Counted from the stretch's first letter, positions 1-8,351 are shown. The stretch: 24,431 bases of DNA from Aquincola sp. (GCA_029884035.1 JAOUIM010000007.1:1-24431); one strand, 5' to 3'. Notes: generated from the letters alone by a model not told the origin. Program-made: numbers and translations.

Positions 1-195
1 ATCCGCCGCTCGATCGCCGAGCGCGTGAGCCGCGGCCACATCCACCTTCAGGAAACGCTCGCCGATGACGTACTCGCGCTGATGCTCGCACACCCGCGGG
101 TTCAGGCTGCACGCGTGTCGACTGAGAAGCCGGATGTCTACCCCGACTGCGACGCGGTGGGCGTCGAGGTGTTCGGACTGAAGGATTCCGCATGA
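1..195 (+). CDS. folB: Dihydroneopterin aldolase, C-terminal part (5' end outside window)
   Basis: Frame 1 is open from the first base and ends at TGA 193-195, giving 64 C-terminal residues. The tail has the FolB-like pattern SIAERVSRG..HLQETLADDV followed by a V.TEKPDVYPDCDAVGVEVF strand. Family members convert 7,8-dihydroneopterin to 6-hydroxymethyl-dihydropterin and glycolaldehyde in cytoplasmic folate synthesis. The stop overlaps the ttcA start by ATGA, so the two are probably translated from one mRNA; as I recall, folB next to ttcA is a common arrangement in Burkholderiales. The catalytic N-terminal part is not in the window, so the identification rests on the tail and the neighbour. Confidence 0.72.
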   Translation: MRRSIAERVSRGHIHLQETLADDVLALMLAHPRVQAARVSTEKPDVYPDCDAVGVEVFGLKDSA

Positions 196-1103
196 ATGCG
201 ATGAATGACGCCGCCGCGGCGAAGAAGGCGGCCTTCGAAGCCAATAAGCTCGCCAAACGCCTGCACCGCCAGGTCGGCGAGGCGATCGCCGGCTTCAACA
301 TGATCGACTCGGGCGACAAGGTGATGGTGTGCCTGTCGGGTGGCAAGGACAGCTACGCGCTGCTCGACATCCTGATGGGCCTGCGCCAGCGTGCCCCGAT
401 CGACTTCGAGATCGTGGCGGTCAACCTCGACCAGAAGCAGCCGGGGTTTCCGGCGCACGTGCTGCCCGAGTACCTGGCCCGGGTCGGCGTGCCGTTCCAC
501 ATCGAGACCCAGGACACCTACGCGGTCGTCAAGCGCCTGATCCCCGAGGGCGCCACGATGTGCAGCCTGTGCTCGCGGCTGCGCCGCGGCATCCTCTACC
601 GGGTGGCGAGCGAACTGGGCGCCACCAAGATCGCACTCGGCCACCACCGCGACGACATCGTGGTCACGCTGCTGATGAACATGTTCTTCGGCGGCCGCCT
701 GAAGGGCATGCCGCCCAAGCTCGTCAGCGACGACGGCCGGCACGTGGTGATCCGCCCCCTCGCCTACGTGGCCGAGTCGGACCTCGCCCGCTGGGCGCAG
801 GTGCGGCAGTACCCGATCATTCCCTGCACGCTGTGCGGCAGCCAGGGCAACCTGCAGCGCGCGCAGACCAAGGCCATGATCCACGAGTGGGAACGCAAGT
901 ACCCCGGCCGCATCGACAACATGTTGCGCGCGATGGCCCACGTCACGCCTTCGCACCTGCTGGACCGGAACCTGCATCCCTTCAGCACGCTCCAACCCAC
1001 AGGCGTTGCCGATCTCATGGGGGATCGCGCTTTCGACGAGGACGACGAAGATTGCGGCCCGCCGGTCACGATCCCCTTCGCGCCGCGCACGGATACCGCC
1101 TGA
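192..1103 (+). CDS. ttcA: tRNA 2-thiocytidine(32) synthetase TtcA
   Basis: A 303-residue cytoplasmic ATP-dependent thiolase that converts cytidine 32 of certain tRNAs to 2-thiocytidine. The PP-loop ATP-binding motif SGGKDS lies at residues 49-54. Three cysteines typical of TtcA's iron-sulfur cluster are visible: C124 and C127 in CSLCSRLRRG and C212 in PCTLCGSQ. GHHRDD, which follows the first cysteine pair, is also typical of the family. Length matches the usual 300-310 residues. The ATG lies in ATGA with the upstream folB stop, and AAGGA sits 6 nt before it, so this start is well supported. The acidic tail (DEDDEDCG) is not conserved in any way I can recognise. It is probably co-transcribed with folB and with the DUF4136 gene 12 bp downstream. 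Confidence 0.96.
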   Translation: MNAMNDAAAAKKAAFEANKLAKRLHRQVGEAIAGFNMIDSGDKVMVCLSGGKDSYALLDILMGLRQRAPIDFEIVAVNLDQKQPGFPAHVLPEYLARVGVPFHIETQDTYAVVKRLIPEGATMCSLCSRLRRGILYRVASELGATKIALGHHRDDIVVTLLMNMFFGGRLKGMPPKLVSDDGRHVVIRPLAYVAESDLARWAQVRQYPIIPCTLCGSQGNLQRAQTKAMIHEWERKYPGRIDNMLRAMAHVTPSHLLDRNLHPFSTLQPTGVADLMGDRAFDEDDEDCGPPVTIPFAPRTDTA

Positions 1104-1115
1104 GCCGGAGGCACG

Positions 1116-1745
1116 ATGACGATACTGCGCAGAACCTTGCTGATGGCCACAGGCGCCGCGGCGGCGCTGGGTGGGTGTGCGGCGCTGAACACGGTCACGA
1201 GCGAAGTAGCCACCTATGGCGACTGGCCCCCCGATCGCAAGCCCGGCCGCTACGTCTTCGAGCGCTTGCCTTCGCAGAAGTCCGGCGAGCTGGCCAAGCG
1301 CCAGGAGATGCTCGAGGCCGCAGCCGCCAAGGCGCTCGAGAAAGCCGGGTTCACGCCAGCCTCCGAGGCGTCGCAGGCCGACGTCGTGGTGCAGATCGGC
1401 GCGCGCCTGACGCGCATCGACATGTCGCCATGGGACGACCCACTGTGGTGGCACTGGGGCATGGGCTACTGGCGCTCGCCGGCGTGGCGTCCCTCGCGCG
1501 CGCCCTACTACTCGCCGTACTGGGGCCTGCGCGCCGACTGGTCCACGCGCTACGAACGCAATGTGGCCCTGCTGCTGCGCGACCGGGCGAGCAACACCCC
1601 CCTGTATGAAGCGCATGCGCAGACCGAAGGCGGCACCAGCGGCGACACCTCACTGATCGAGGCGATGTTCGAGGCGGCGCTGAAGGATTTTCCGGCGCTG
1701 GGTGCGACCAACCCCCGCCGGGTGAGCGTCGTCGCCGGGTCCTAG
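1116..1745 (+). CDS. DUF4136-type lipoprotein
   Basis: A 209-residue protein with an N-terminal RR, a hydrophobic stretch and a lipobox (ALGGC, Cys21), so it is predicted to be exported and lipidated. The mature part resembles the DUF4136 family: an early YVFERLPSQ segment, then a helical AAAKALEKAGF region, then an ADVVVQIGAR strand, with a Trp/Tyr-rich middle (WDDPLWWHWGMGYW) and a late ALLLRDRASNTPLYEA strand. The family has no known biochemical function. A strong GGAGG site lies 4 nt before the ATG. It follows ttcA by 12 bp and probably shares its transcript. Its TAG stop lies in CTAG, which also supplies the stop of the convergent DUF6279 gene, so there is no room for a terminator between them. 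Confidence 0.85.
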   Translation: MTILRRTLLMATGAAAALGGCAALNTVTSEVATYGDWPPDRKPGRYVFERLPSQKSGELAKRQEMLEAAAAKALEKAGFTPASEASQADVVVQIGARLTRIDMSPWDDPLWWHWGMGYWRSPAWRPSRAPYYSPYWGLRADWSTRYERNVALLLRDRASNTPLYEAHAQTEGGTSGDTSLIEAMFEAALKDFPALGATNPRRVSVVAGS

Positions 1746-2656
1746 CGCGCCGTCTCGCCAGTCACCGCGCCACCGCCGTTCGCGGGCGCGGCCGCCAACT
1801 CTCGCAAGTCCTCCTCCCACCCCTTGAGCTTGTCGCGCGCATGCTGGCGCTGCGCGGTGGTCATGAGGTTGTGCATCCTGGCGGCCAGCGCGCAGTTCTC
1901 CTGCGTCAGCCGCTCCGCATAGGCCCGGTAGTCGGCACGCGACGAGCGCTGGGCGCGCTCGATCAGCAGCCGCACCGCGGCCTGCGCCTGTGCGATGTCG
2001 CCCGAGGCCGCCACCGCCGACAGCGTGCGCACCATCTCGGCGTTGCGGCGCTCGCGTTCGACCAGCCACCGATCGGCATCGAACGGCGACGCGGCGAGCA
2101 ACTGGCCCAGGCTCCTGCGCTGTGCCTCGTCGAGCCGGCCGTATAGGTTGTCGTACCGTTCGAGCGTGCGCTTGAAGGAGCCACGGCTGCGTTCGACGCG
2201 GTCGGCCTGCGCATAGTCGGCCCGCATCTCCGCGTCGCCCTTGGCCAGCCTAGCCTCCAGGTGGCGCAACTGCTCGGGCTTGAGGGTCACCGCCAGGGCC
2301 GCCAGCATCGGCACCGCCCGCTCGACTGCGACATCGAGCCGGCGCTGCGCCTCGTCGCGCCAGCCGCACATCGCCGCCCCGGTGACCGGCTGCATCACCT
2401 CCTTCTGGGCGCGGGCCAGCAGGTCGGCGTAGACCGGCAGCTCGGCACCGCGGTGCCATTCGAACCAGCGGTCCAGGTCGTCGCGCAGCCTTGCGCTCTG
2501 CTCGCCATCGAGATCGAGATACCCATCCAGCCACCAGTACGCCAACGTCGGCCCCTGGCCGTAGCTCAGGCGCAGGATGCTGCCGCAGCCGGACAGCAGC
2601 AGCACCGCGAGCGCGACACCGATAATCCAGCGCACCCTGGACAGGAACCGATTCAT
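1742..2656 (-). CDS. DUF6279-type lipoprotein
   Basis: A 304-residue predicted lipoprotein. The chosen start gives MNRFLSRVRW, a hydrophobic stretch and lipobox LLSGC (Cys24). The mature protein opens with SILRLSYGQGPTLAYWWLDG and a LDGEQSARLRDDLDRWFEWHR segment, which is how I recognise the DUF6279 family; the rest is Arg/Ala-rich and mostly helical. Function is unknown. An in-frame ATG eight codons upstream (2680) is possible but would put extra residues before the signal peptide. The gene has no spacer: its stop shares CTAG with the DUF4136 gene and its ATG shares CATG with the divergent glmU start. Its promoter must therefore lie inside glmU. Confidence 0.82.
   Translation of the reverse strand: MNRFLSRVRWIIGVALAVLLLSGCGSILRLSYGQGPTLAYWWLDGYLDLDGEQSARLRDDLDRWFEWHRGAELPVYADLLARAQKEVMQPVTGAAMCGWRDEAQRRLDVAVERAVPMLAALAVTLKPEQLRHLEARLAKGDAEMRADYAQADRVERSRGSFKRTLERYDNLYGRLDEAQRRSLGQLLAASPFDADRWLVERERRNAEMVRTLSAVAASGDIAQAQAAVRLLIERAQRSSRADYRAYAERLTQENCALAARMHNLMTTAQRQHARDKLKGWEEDLRELAAAPANGGGAVTGETAR
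2621..2626 (+). promoter_or_regulatory. Candidate -10 element for glmU
   Basis: GATAAT matches the sigma-70 -10 consensus at 5 of 6 positions. A start site about 7 nt downstream would give a leader of about 22 nt that includes the AGGA ribosome-binding site at 2643-2646, 8 nt before the glmU ATG. No good -35 is visible at 16-18 bp. The element lies inside the opposite-strand DUF6279 gene, in the part encoding its signal peptide. Confidence 0.33.
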
Positions 2657-4034
2657 GGGACAGCTCTCGATCGTGATCATGGCCGCCGGCAAGGGCACGC
2701 GGATGAAGTCAGCGCGCCCCAAGGTATTGCATACGCTGGCGGGGCGCAGCCTATTGCAGCATGTCCTGAACGCCGTTGCCGGGCTGGGGGCCGACCGCAC
2801 CTTGCTGGTCGTCGGCCACGAAGCCGACGCCGTGCGCGCCAGCGTGGCCGGCAGCGGCGCGACCTGCGTGCTGCAGGAGCCGCAGCTGGGCACCGGCCAC
2901 GCGGTGCAGCAGGTGGTGCCGCATTTGCCCGACGCGGGCACGACGCTCGTCCTCAACGGCGACGTGCCGCTGATCCAGGCCGATACCGCTGCCGCGCTGG
3001 CGGCCGCCAGCGGCGGCAAGAAGCTCGCGCTGCTGACGGTCGAGATGGCCGACCCGGCCGGCTACGGCCGCATCGTGCGTGATCCGAGCCAGGGCGACGC
3101 GGTCAGGGCGATCGTCGAGCACAAGGACGCCAGCGACGCCCAGCGCGCGATCCGCGAGGTCTACACCGGCATCCTCGCGGCACCCACCGCATGGCTCAAG
3201 CGCGCGGTGAAGGGGCTGACCAACGACAACGCACAGCGCGAGTACTACCTGACCGACATCGTGGCCGTCGCCGAGCGCGAGGGACTGCCGGTGGTAGCGG
3301 TGCCGGCACACGACGAGTTCGAGGTGACAGGGGTCAACAGCGCAACGCAGTTGGCCGAGCTCGAGCGCCGCTTCCAGCGCCGGCAGGCCGAGCGCCTGAT
3401 GGAAGAGCACGGCGTTCGCTTCGCCGATCCCTCACGCTTCGACCTGCGCGGCACGCTCGCCTGCGGCCGCGACGTCTTCATCGATGTGGGCTGCGTGTTC
3501 GAAGGCAACGTGACCCTCGATGACGATGTCACGATCAGCGCCCACTGCGTGATCCGCAACTCGCGCATCGAGGCCGGTGCGCTGATCCAGCCCTTCACCC
3601 ACATGACCGACGCGGTGATCGGCCCGCGCGCCGAGGTCGGCCCGTTCGCGCGCCTGCGCCCTGGCGCGCAACTCGGCGCCGAGGTCCACATCGGCAACTT
3701 CGTCGAAATCAAGAACAGCACGCTGGCCCGCGGCGCCAAGGCCAACCACCTCGCCTACGTCGGCGACGCCACCGTCGGCGAACGGGTCAACTACGGCGCC
3801 GGCAGCATCACCGCCAATTACGACGGTGCCTTCAAGCACCGCACCGTGATCGGCAACGACGTGCACGTGGGCAGCAACTGCGTGCTGGTGGCGCCGGTCA
3901 CCGTTGCCGAAGGCGCCACGATCGGCGCCGGCTCGACGATCAGCAAGGACGCGCCGGCCGGCCAGTTGACGGTGGCGCGGGCCAAGCAGGTGTCGATCCA
4001 GGGCTGGTCGAGACCGAAGAAGGCGGCCAAGTAG
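2655..4034 (+). CDS. glmU: Bifunctional UDP-GlcNAc pyrophosphorylase / glucosamine-1-P acetyltransferase GlmU
   Basis: A 459-residue cytoplasmic enzyme making UDP-N-acetylglucosamine, the precursor of peptidoglycan and lipid A. The N-terminal nucleotidyltransferase domain starts with IVIMAAGKGTRMKSARPKVL (residues 6-25) and carries QLGTGHAV and LNGDVPLI. From about residue 250 the C-terminal part is a left-handed beta-helix of hexapeptide repeats, with NHLAYVGDATVG and NYGAGSITANYDG typical of the acetyltransferase site. Length is close to E. coli GlmU (456). The ATG at 2655 fits the family N-terminus and has AGGA 8 nt upstream. It is divergent from the DUF6279 gene with start codons interlocked in CATG, and its stop is 10 bp from the convergent EamA gene. 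Confidence 0.97.
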   Translation: MGQLSIVIMAAGKGTRMKSARPKVLHTLAGRSLLQHVLNAVAGLGADRTLLVVGHEADAVRASVAGSGATCVLQEPQLGTGHAVQQVVPHLPDAGTTLVLNGDVPLIQADTAAALAAASGGKKLALLTVEMADPAGYGRIVRDPSQGDAVRAIVEHKDASDAQRAIREVYTGILAAPTAWLKRAVKGLTNDNAQREYYLTDIVAVAEREGLPVVAVPAHDEFEVTGVNSATQLAELERRFQRRQAERLMEEHGVRFADPSRFDLRGTLACGRDVFIDVGCVFEGNVTLDDDVTISAHCVIRNSRIEAGALIQPFTHMTDAVIGPRAEVGPFARLRPGAQLGAEVHIGNFVEIKNSTLARGAKANHLAYVGDATVGERVNYGAGSITANYDGAFKHRTVIGNDVHVGSNCVLVAPVTVAEGATIGAGSTISKDAPAGQLTVARAKQVSIQGWSRPKKAAK

Positions 4035-4044
4035 ATCGTTGACG

Positions 4045-4959
4045 TCAGCGCCGCGTGCTCAGCCAGATGCCGCCGAGGATGGCCGCCGCGCCGCCCAGGT
4101 GGAACGGCTCGATGCGCTCGCCGAGCACCAGCCAGGCCACGCCTGCGCTGTACAGCGGTCCGAGGTACAGCACGGTGCCCACACGCGCAGCGCCGAGCAC
4201 GCGCTGCATGAACGAGTACGCGCCATAGGCCGCGGCACCGGGTAGCAGTGCGGCGGCGAGCACGAGCGCGGCGCTCTTCCACGACAGCGTGGACGGCAGC
4301 CAGTAGATCGCCTCCCACAGCGTGAAGGGCAGCAGCACGACCACGCCGCCGCAGGCGATCAGCGTCAGGCGCGCGAGCGCGCCGAAAGCCGACGGCCAGG
4401 CGCGCAGCAGCAGCGAGTACGCGGTCCAGGCGATCGAGGCCACCGCGATCCAGGCATCTCCCGGGTTGATGCGCACCTGCGTCAGTGCATCCCAGCGCCC
4501 GCGGATCAGGATGTGCACGACACCGGCGAGTGCAAACGCGACCCCGAGCCATTGCACGGTGCCGAAGCGCTCGCGCAGCCACAGCGCCGAGGCCAGCGCG
4601 ATCAGCACCGGCGAAACCGCGTACAGCAGGCCGATGTTGACCGCCGCCGTGTAGCGCCCGCCGATGTAGACGAAGGCGCCACATATCCACATGCCCAGCG
4701 CGCCGAGCACGAGGAACTGCCACGCTTCGCGGCGAAGTGCACTGCGCCTGGCGACGACCTCGCGCCAGCAGAAGGCCCCGAGCACCAACGCGGCCACGCT
4801 CCAGCGCGCCAGCGCCAGCATGTGCGGCGCAATCACGCCGGGCGCCCAGCGCGCGACGAGGTAGTTGACGCTCCACAGCGCGGGCGCGACGAAGACGAGC
4901 GCGACCGCAAGCCGGCGCTCGACGGCGCCGGTTGCAGAGGGTGCGACGCCGGCGCTCAA
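4045..4959 (-). CDS. EamA/DMT-family transporter
   Basis: About 304 residues, almost entirely hydrophobic with short basic loops, consistent with the ten-helix drug/metabolite transporter fold made of two EamA repeats. Visible landmarks are PALWSVNYLVARWAPGVIAP in the first helix pair, YTAAVNIGLLYAVSPVLIAL near the end of repeat one, and LGPLYSAGVAWLVLGER near the end of repeat two. It is an inner-membrane exporter or importer of unknown small molecule. I start it at TTG 4959, whose TTGA overlaps the stop of the upstream GGDEF-EAL gene. Longer readings would begin with an Arg/Ala-rich stretch overlapping that gene's EAL coding region. It is the last gene of the tsaB-led unit and ends 10 bp from the convergent glmU. 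Confidence 0.88.
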   Translation of the reverse strand: MSAGVAPSATGAVERRLAVALVFVAPALWSVNYLVARWAPGVIAPHMLALARWSVAALVLGAFCWREVVARRSALRREAWQFLVLGALGMWICGAFVYIGGRYTAAVNIGLLYAVSPVLIALASALWLRERFGTVQWLGVAFALAGVVHILIRGRWDALTQVRINPGDAWIAVASIAWTAYSLLLRAWPSAFGALARLTLIACGGVVVLLPFTLWEAIYWLPSTLSWKSAALVLAAALLPGAAAYGAYSFMQRVLGAARVGTVLYLGPLYSAGVAWLVLGERIEPFHLGGAAAILGGIWLSTRR

Positions 4960-7046
4960 GCCGCGGCGGCGAACGGCGCGCCCTCGGTGGGCGCGCCGAA
5001 CAGCAGCCCCTGCAGCTGCTGGCAACCCAGCGCCACCAGGAAGTCGCGCTGTGCTTCGGTCTCGACGCCCTCGGCGATGACCTGGCGCCCCAGGCTTGCG
5101 GCCAGCGTGACGATCGCGCGTGCGATGGCCGCGTTGCCGGTGTGCTCGGGCAGGCCGCGCACGAAGCTGCGGTCGATCTTGATGCGATCGATCGGCAGCT
5201 GGTTCAAGTGGCCGAGCGACGAATAGCCGGTACCGAAATCATCGATCGCCACGCGCACGCCGAGCTCCTTGAGGCGTTGCAACGTGCCGCGCACCGCCTC
5301 GAGGTCGTCCATCAGCATGCGTTCGGTGATTTCGACCTCGAGCATGCTGCCCGGGATGCCGGCTTCGGCCAGCACCGCGGCCACGCCGTCCGCAAACGCC
5401 GCATCGCGAAACTGCAGCGACGACAGGTTCACCGACACCGGCAGCGCGCGCCCCGCGTCGCGCCAGCGGCGCGCGGCGTGGGCCGCCTCGCGCAGGACCC
5501 ATTGGCCGATCGGCAGGATCAGGCGCTGCTCTTCGGCCAGAGGGATGAACAGATCGGGCTCGACGAGGCCGCGTGTCGGGTGGCGCCAGCGGATCAGCGC
5601 CTCGCAGCCGGCCAGCCGGCCGTCAGCCGCGTGCACCTGCGGTTGGTAGTGCAGCACGAACTCGTCGCGCTCGATCGCGCGCGTGAGCTGCATCTCGAGT
5701 TCGAGCGCCTCGAGCGCGCGCCGCCCGAGCTCGGGGTCGTAGACCTGGTGCGTCGCCCGGCCATGTCGTTTGGCCAGATACATCGCCGCATCCGCATTCT
5801 TCAGCAGGTCGGCCGGCGTGTGGGCATGCTGCGGGTACAGCGCAATGCCCAGCGACGGCGTGACCGAGATCGAGCGGCCGTCGAGCATCACCGGCGAGGC
5901 GAGCGCGGCGAGCAGCTTGTTGGCGACCTCCTGCACGTCGTCGAGCGGCATCGCGCCGGGCAGCAACACCATGAACTCGTCGCCGCCGAAGCGCGCGACG
6001 ATGTCGCTGGCACGCAGCAGCGAGGTCAGGCGCTGCGCCAGGGTCTGAAGCAGCACGTCGCCGGCCACGTGACCGAGCGAGTCGTTGACGCGCTTGAAGT
6101 TGTCGAGGTCGATGAACAGCAGCGCGCCCTGGGCATCGCCCGCGCGGCCGCTGCCCATCAGCGCATCGAGGCGCTCCATGAAGGCGGTGCGGTTGAACAG
6201 GCCGGTCAGCGCGTCGTGGTGCGCGAGGTGGTGGATGCGTGCCCGCGCCGCCTCGGTGGCGCGCAGGTCGCGGATCACGGTCATGCGCAGTGTTTCGCCA
6301 CCATGAACCACCGTGCGCACGATGAACTCCACCGGAATGCGTGTGCCGTCGCGGTGCAGCACCGCGCTCTCGTAGGCGATCTCGGCGCGCGCGGTCATGA
6401 CCTCGATCACCCTGGGCACCTGGTCGGGCGCAATGAATTCCAGGTTCTTGCGGCCACGGATCTCGTCGAGCGTGTAGCCGAGCATCGACACCGCCGGCTC
6501 GTTGGCGTCGGTGATGATGCCGTCCTTGTGGAAGACGATGCCTTCGACGCTCGCATCCATGAACTTGGACAGGCGCTCCTCCGACTCGCGCAGCGCCCGC
6601 TCGGCCTGGCGATATCGCGTGATGTCGTTGATCAGCACGAAGGCGCCCGACAGCGCGCCGTCGACATCGAAGTGCGGCAGCAGCTGGACCTCGATCCAGC
6701 GCGAGCCCTGCGACGGCGGCAGCTGTCGCTCGTAACGCTGTGGCCGGTGGTGCCGGCGGATTTCGTCGACGTAGGGTGCGATCGCGCGCGTGGACTCGGG
6801 ACCGATGATTTCCTCGAGCGTGCGGCCCACGACCGTCTGCTCGTCCAGGCCGAAAGTCTTCGCATAGCCCGCGTTGGCGAACAGGCAGCGCAGCGTGTCG
6901 GCGTCGTAGAACGCCATCAGCGCAGGCACGCTGTTGGCCACCAGTCGAAGCAGGCCCGCGTGTTCCTGCACGTTCGGCACCGCGGTGCCGGCAGATGCCA
7001 CCTCGTCAGGCGCGTCGCCGGCGCGGCGTTGAGCGTCGGTGCTCAT
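4956..7046 (-). CDS. PAS-PAS-GGDEF-EAL cyclic-di-GMP enzyme
   Basis: A 696-residue cytoplasmic signalling protein with no transmembrane segment. Two PAS domains lie at about 30-145 and 155-270. The GGDEF domain (about 272-440) has the intact active loop GGDEF at 354-358 and an inhibitory RxxD site (R345-D348) exactly five residues before it. The EAL domain (about 450-690) keeps EAL (482-484), VNLSSLQF, EITE, DDFGTGYSS (602-610), KIDRSF and AEGVE, the usual metal-binding and catalytic set. Both c-di-GMP synthesis and hydrolysis are therefore plausible, probably switched by a PAS ligand. Its ATG overlaps the upstream UDG stop (ATGA) and its TGA overlaps the transporter TTG. The signal sensed cannot be told from sequence. 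Confidence 0.95.
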   Translation of the reverse strand: MSTDAQRRAGDAPDEVASAGTAVPNVQEHAGLLRLVANSVPALMAFYDADTLRCLFANAGYAKTFGLDEQTVVGRTLEEIIGPESTRAIAPYVDEIRRHHRPQRYERQLPPSQGSRWIEVQLLPHFDVDGALSGAFVLINDITRYRQAERALRESEERLSKFMDASVEGIVFHKDGIITDANEPAVSMLGYTLDEIRGRKNLEFIAPDQVPRVIEVMTARAEIAYESAVLHRDGTRIPVEFIVRTVVHGGETLRMTVIRDLRATEAARARIHHLAHHDALTGLFNRTAFMERLDALMGSGRAGDAQGALLFIDLDNFKRVNDSLGHVAGDVLLQTLAQRLTSLLRASDIVARFGGDEFMVLLPGAMPLDDVQEVANKLLAALASPVMLDGRSISVTPSLGIALYPQHAHTPADLLKNADAAMYLAKRHGRATHQVYDPELGRRALEALELEMQLTRAIERDEFVLHYQPQVHAADGRLAGCEALIRWRHPTRGLVEPDLFIPLAEEQRLILPIGQWVLREAAHAARRWRDAGRALPVSVNLSSLQFRDAAFADGVAAVLAEAGIPGSMLEVEITERMLMDDLEAVRGTLQRLKELGVRVAIDDFGTGYSSLGHLNQLPIDRIKIDRSFVRGLPEHTGNAAIARAIVTLAASLGRQVIAEGVETEAQRDFLVALGCQQLQGLLFGAPTEGAPFAAAA

Positions 7047-7843
7047 CGGGCCTGCTCGAGCAACGTGGCGGCCAGGCACAGGTCGTCCCACGCGCGCGCC
7101 TTGTCGGCCAGCGTGCGCAGCAGGTAGGCCGGGTGGTAGGTGACGACAACTGGCGCGCCGCGCCGCTGGTGGACGCGGCTGCGCAGCTTGCCGATCGGCT
7201 CGTCGGTGGCCAGCAGCGCCTGCGCGGCGAAACGGCCCATCGCGAGCACGACGCGAGGCTGCACCAGTTCGATCTGCCGGTTGAGGTAGGGCGCGCAGCG
7301 CGCGGTCTCGCTCGGTTCGGGATTGCGATTGCGGGGCGGACGGCACTTGAGCGTGTTGGCGATGAAGACCTGCTGCGCCGGCGGCGCCTCTGCGCGCGTC
7401 AGCCCGATCGCGCGCAGCATGTTGTCGAGCAGCTTGCCGGCCTGGCCGACGAAAGGTTCGCCCTGCAGGTCTTCCTGCTCGCCGGGCGCCTCGCCGACGA
7501 TCATCAGGTGCGCGTGGGCGTTGCCGACGCCGAAGACGGTCTGCGTGCGCGATTCGCACAGGCCGCAGGCGCGGCAGCCGGCCACGGCCGCCTGGAGTGC
7601 CGGCCAGTCCATCGAGGCAACATCGCCGGCGGGCGCCACCGCGGCGGCGGGCGGAGATGGCGCGATCCGCCCCGGCCGCCTTGCCGCGGTGGCACGCGGC
7701 GGCGCGGTGTCGATTCGCGGCGCAGCCTCGACGGTTTCGGGCTCGTCGACGCCCTCATCGTCGTGCGCCATCACGCGGCGCGGCTCGAACAGGCGCACGC
7801 CCATCGCCGCGAGCATCCGCCGCTGGCGCTCAGTCCAGCGCAT
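7043..7843 (-). CDS. Family 4-type uracil-DNA glycosylase (iron-sulfur)
   Basis: A 266-residue enzyme that removes uracil from DNA at the start of base-excision repair. Catalytic motif GEAPGEQED begins at residue 117 and HPAYLLR at 237. Iron-sulfur ligands are likely C90 and C93 (in CRACGLC), C167 and C183; the 16-residue spacing of the last two matches that of the Thermus family 4 enzyme as I recall it. A further cysteine, C96, makes an unusual C-x2-C-x2-C. About 80 residues precede the core: a basic stretch, MRWTERQRRMLAAMGV, then an Ala/Pro-rich linker. The ATG lies inside the end of rimI (14-bp overlap) with AAGG upstream. It is the middle gene of the tsaB-led unit. Confidence 0.93.
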   Translation of the reverse strand: MRWTERQRRMLAAMGVRLFEPRRVMAHDDEGVDEPETVEAAPRIDTAPPRATAARRPGRIAPSPPAAAVAPAGDVASMDWPALQAAVAGCRACGLCESRTQTVFGVGNAHAHLMIVGEAPGEQEDLQGEPFVGQAGKLLDNMLRAIGLTRAEAPPAQQVFIANTLKCRPPRNRNPEPSETARCAPYLNRQIELVQPRVVLAMGRFAAQALLATDEPIGKLRSRVHQRRGAPVVVTYHPAYLLRTLADKARAWDDLCLAATLLEQAR

Positions 7844-8339
7844 GGCCCGCCTTGCCGGGGGTGATCGCGAGCCGCATCACGCGTGCGTCCTCGCGCCGGC
7901 CGGCCGCTGCCGGGTAGTAGCCGCGGCGCAAGCCGATGTCGTCGAACCCGTAGCGTGCGTAGATCTTGCGCGCGCGCTGATTGCTCTCGCGCACCTCGAG
8001 CCACAGCCAATCGTGCCCTTCGTGCCGCGCCTGCGCGACCAAGGCGTCGAGCAGCACACGCGCAAGCCCGCGACCCTGCAGCGCCGGAGCCACCGTGAGG
8101 TTGAGCAGATGCAGCTCCTGCACGCCGCGCTGCGCCACCACGTAGGCCTGCACGTCGCCGGCGCCCGTGCGCAGCACCTGCGCCGGATGGCCCACCGCGA
8201 GCGAGTCGACGAAGTTGCCTCGCGTCCATGGAAAGGCATAGGCGGATTGCTCGATCGCCAGCACCTGCGGCAGGTCGGCCAGCGTCATGGCCTCCAGCCG
8301 CAACGACGCAAGATCGGGCGGCGCGGGCAGTGCACTCAT
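7830..8339 (-). CDS. rimI: Ribosomal protein S18 alanine N-acetyltransferase RimI
   Basis: A 169-residue GNAT-fold acetyltransferase. Family landmarks are the early IEQSAYAFPWTRGNFVDSL, the strand LHLLNLTVAPALQGRGLARVLL with the acetyl-CoA loop QGRGLA, and LEVRESNQRARKIYARYGFD near the C-terminus. RimI acetylates the N-terminal alanine of ribosomal protein S18. Its start has GAGG upstream and lies 12 bp after the tsaB stop; tsaB-rimI adjacency is widespread in bacteria and supports the specific assignment over a generic GNAT. It overlaps the UDG gene by 14 bp. The protein is about 20 residues longer than E. coli RimI, from an N-terminal extension (MSALPAPPDLASLR). Confidence 0.94.
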   Translation of the reverse strand: MSALPAPPDLASLRLEAMTLADLPQVLAIEQSAYAFPWTRGNFVDSLAVGHPAQVLRTGAGDVQAYVVAQRGVQELHLLNLTVAPALQGRGLARVLLDALVAQARHEGHDWLWLEVRESNQRARKIYARYGFDDIGLRRGYYPAAAGRREDARVMRLAITPGKAGHALD

Positions 8340-8351
8340 GGTCGTCAGGCC

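Noticed and set aside
138..1616. A 492-codon minus-strand open frame opposite folB and ttcA
   Set aside because: It lies antisense to unmistakable TtcA motifs and has no start signal or recognisable domain.
4932..7127. A 731-codon open frame on the plus strand opposite the GGDEF-EAL gene
   Set aside because: Its product is Arg/His/Gln-rich without any fold-like pattern; it exists because G/C-rich third positions remove stops from the opposite strand.
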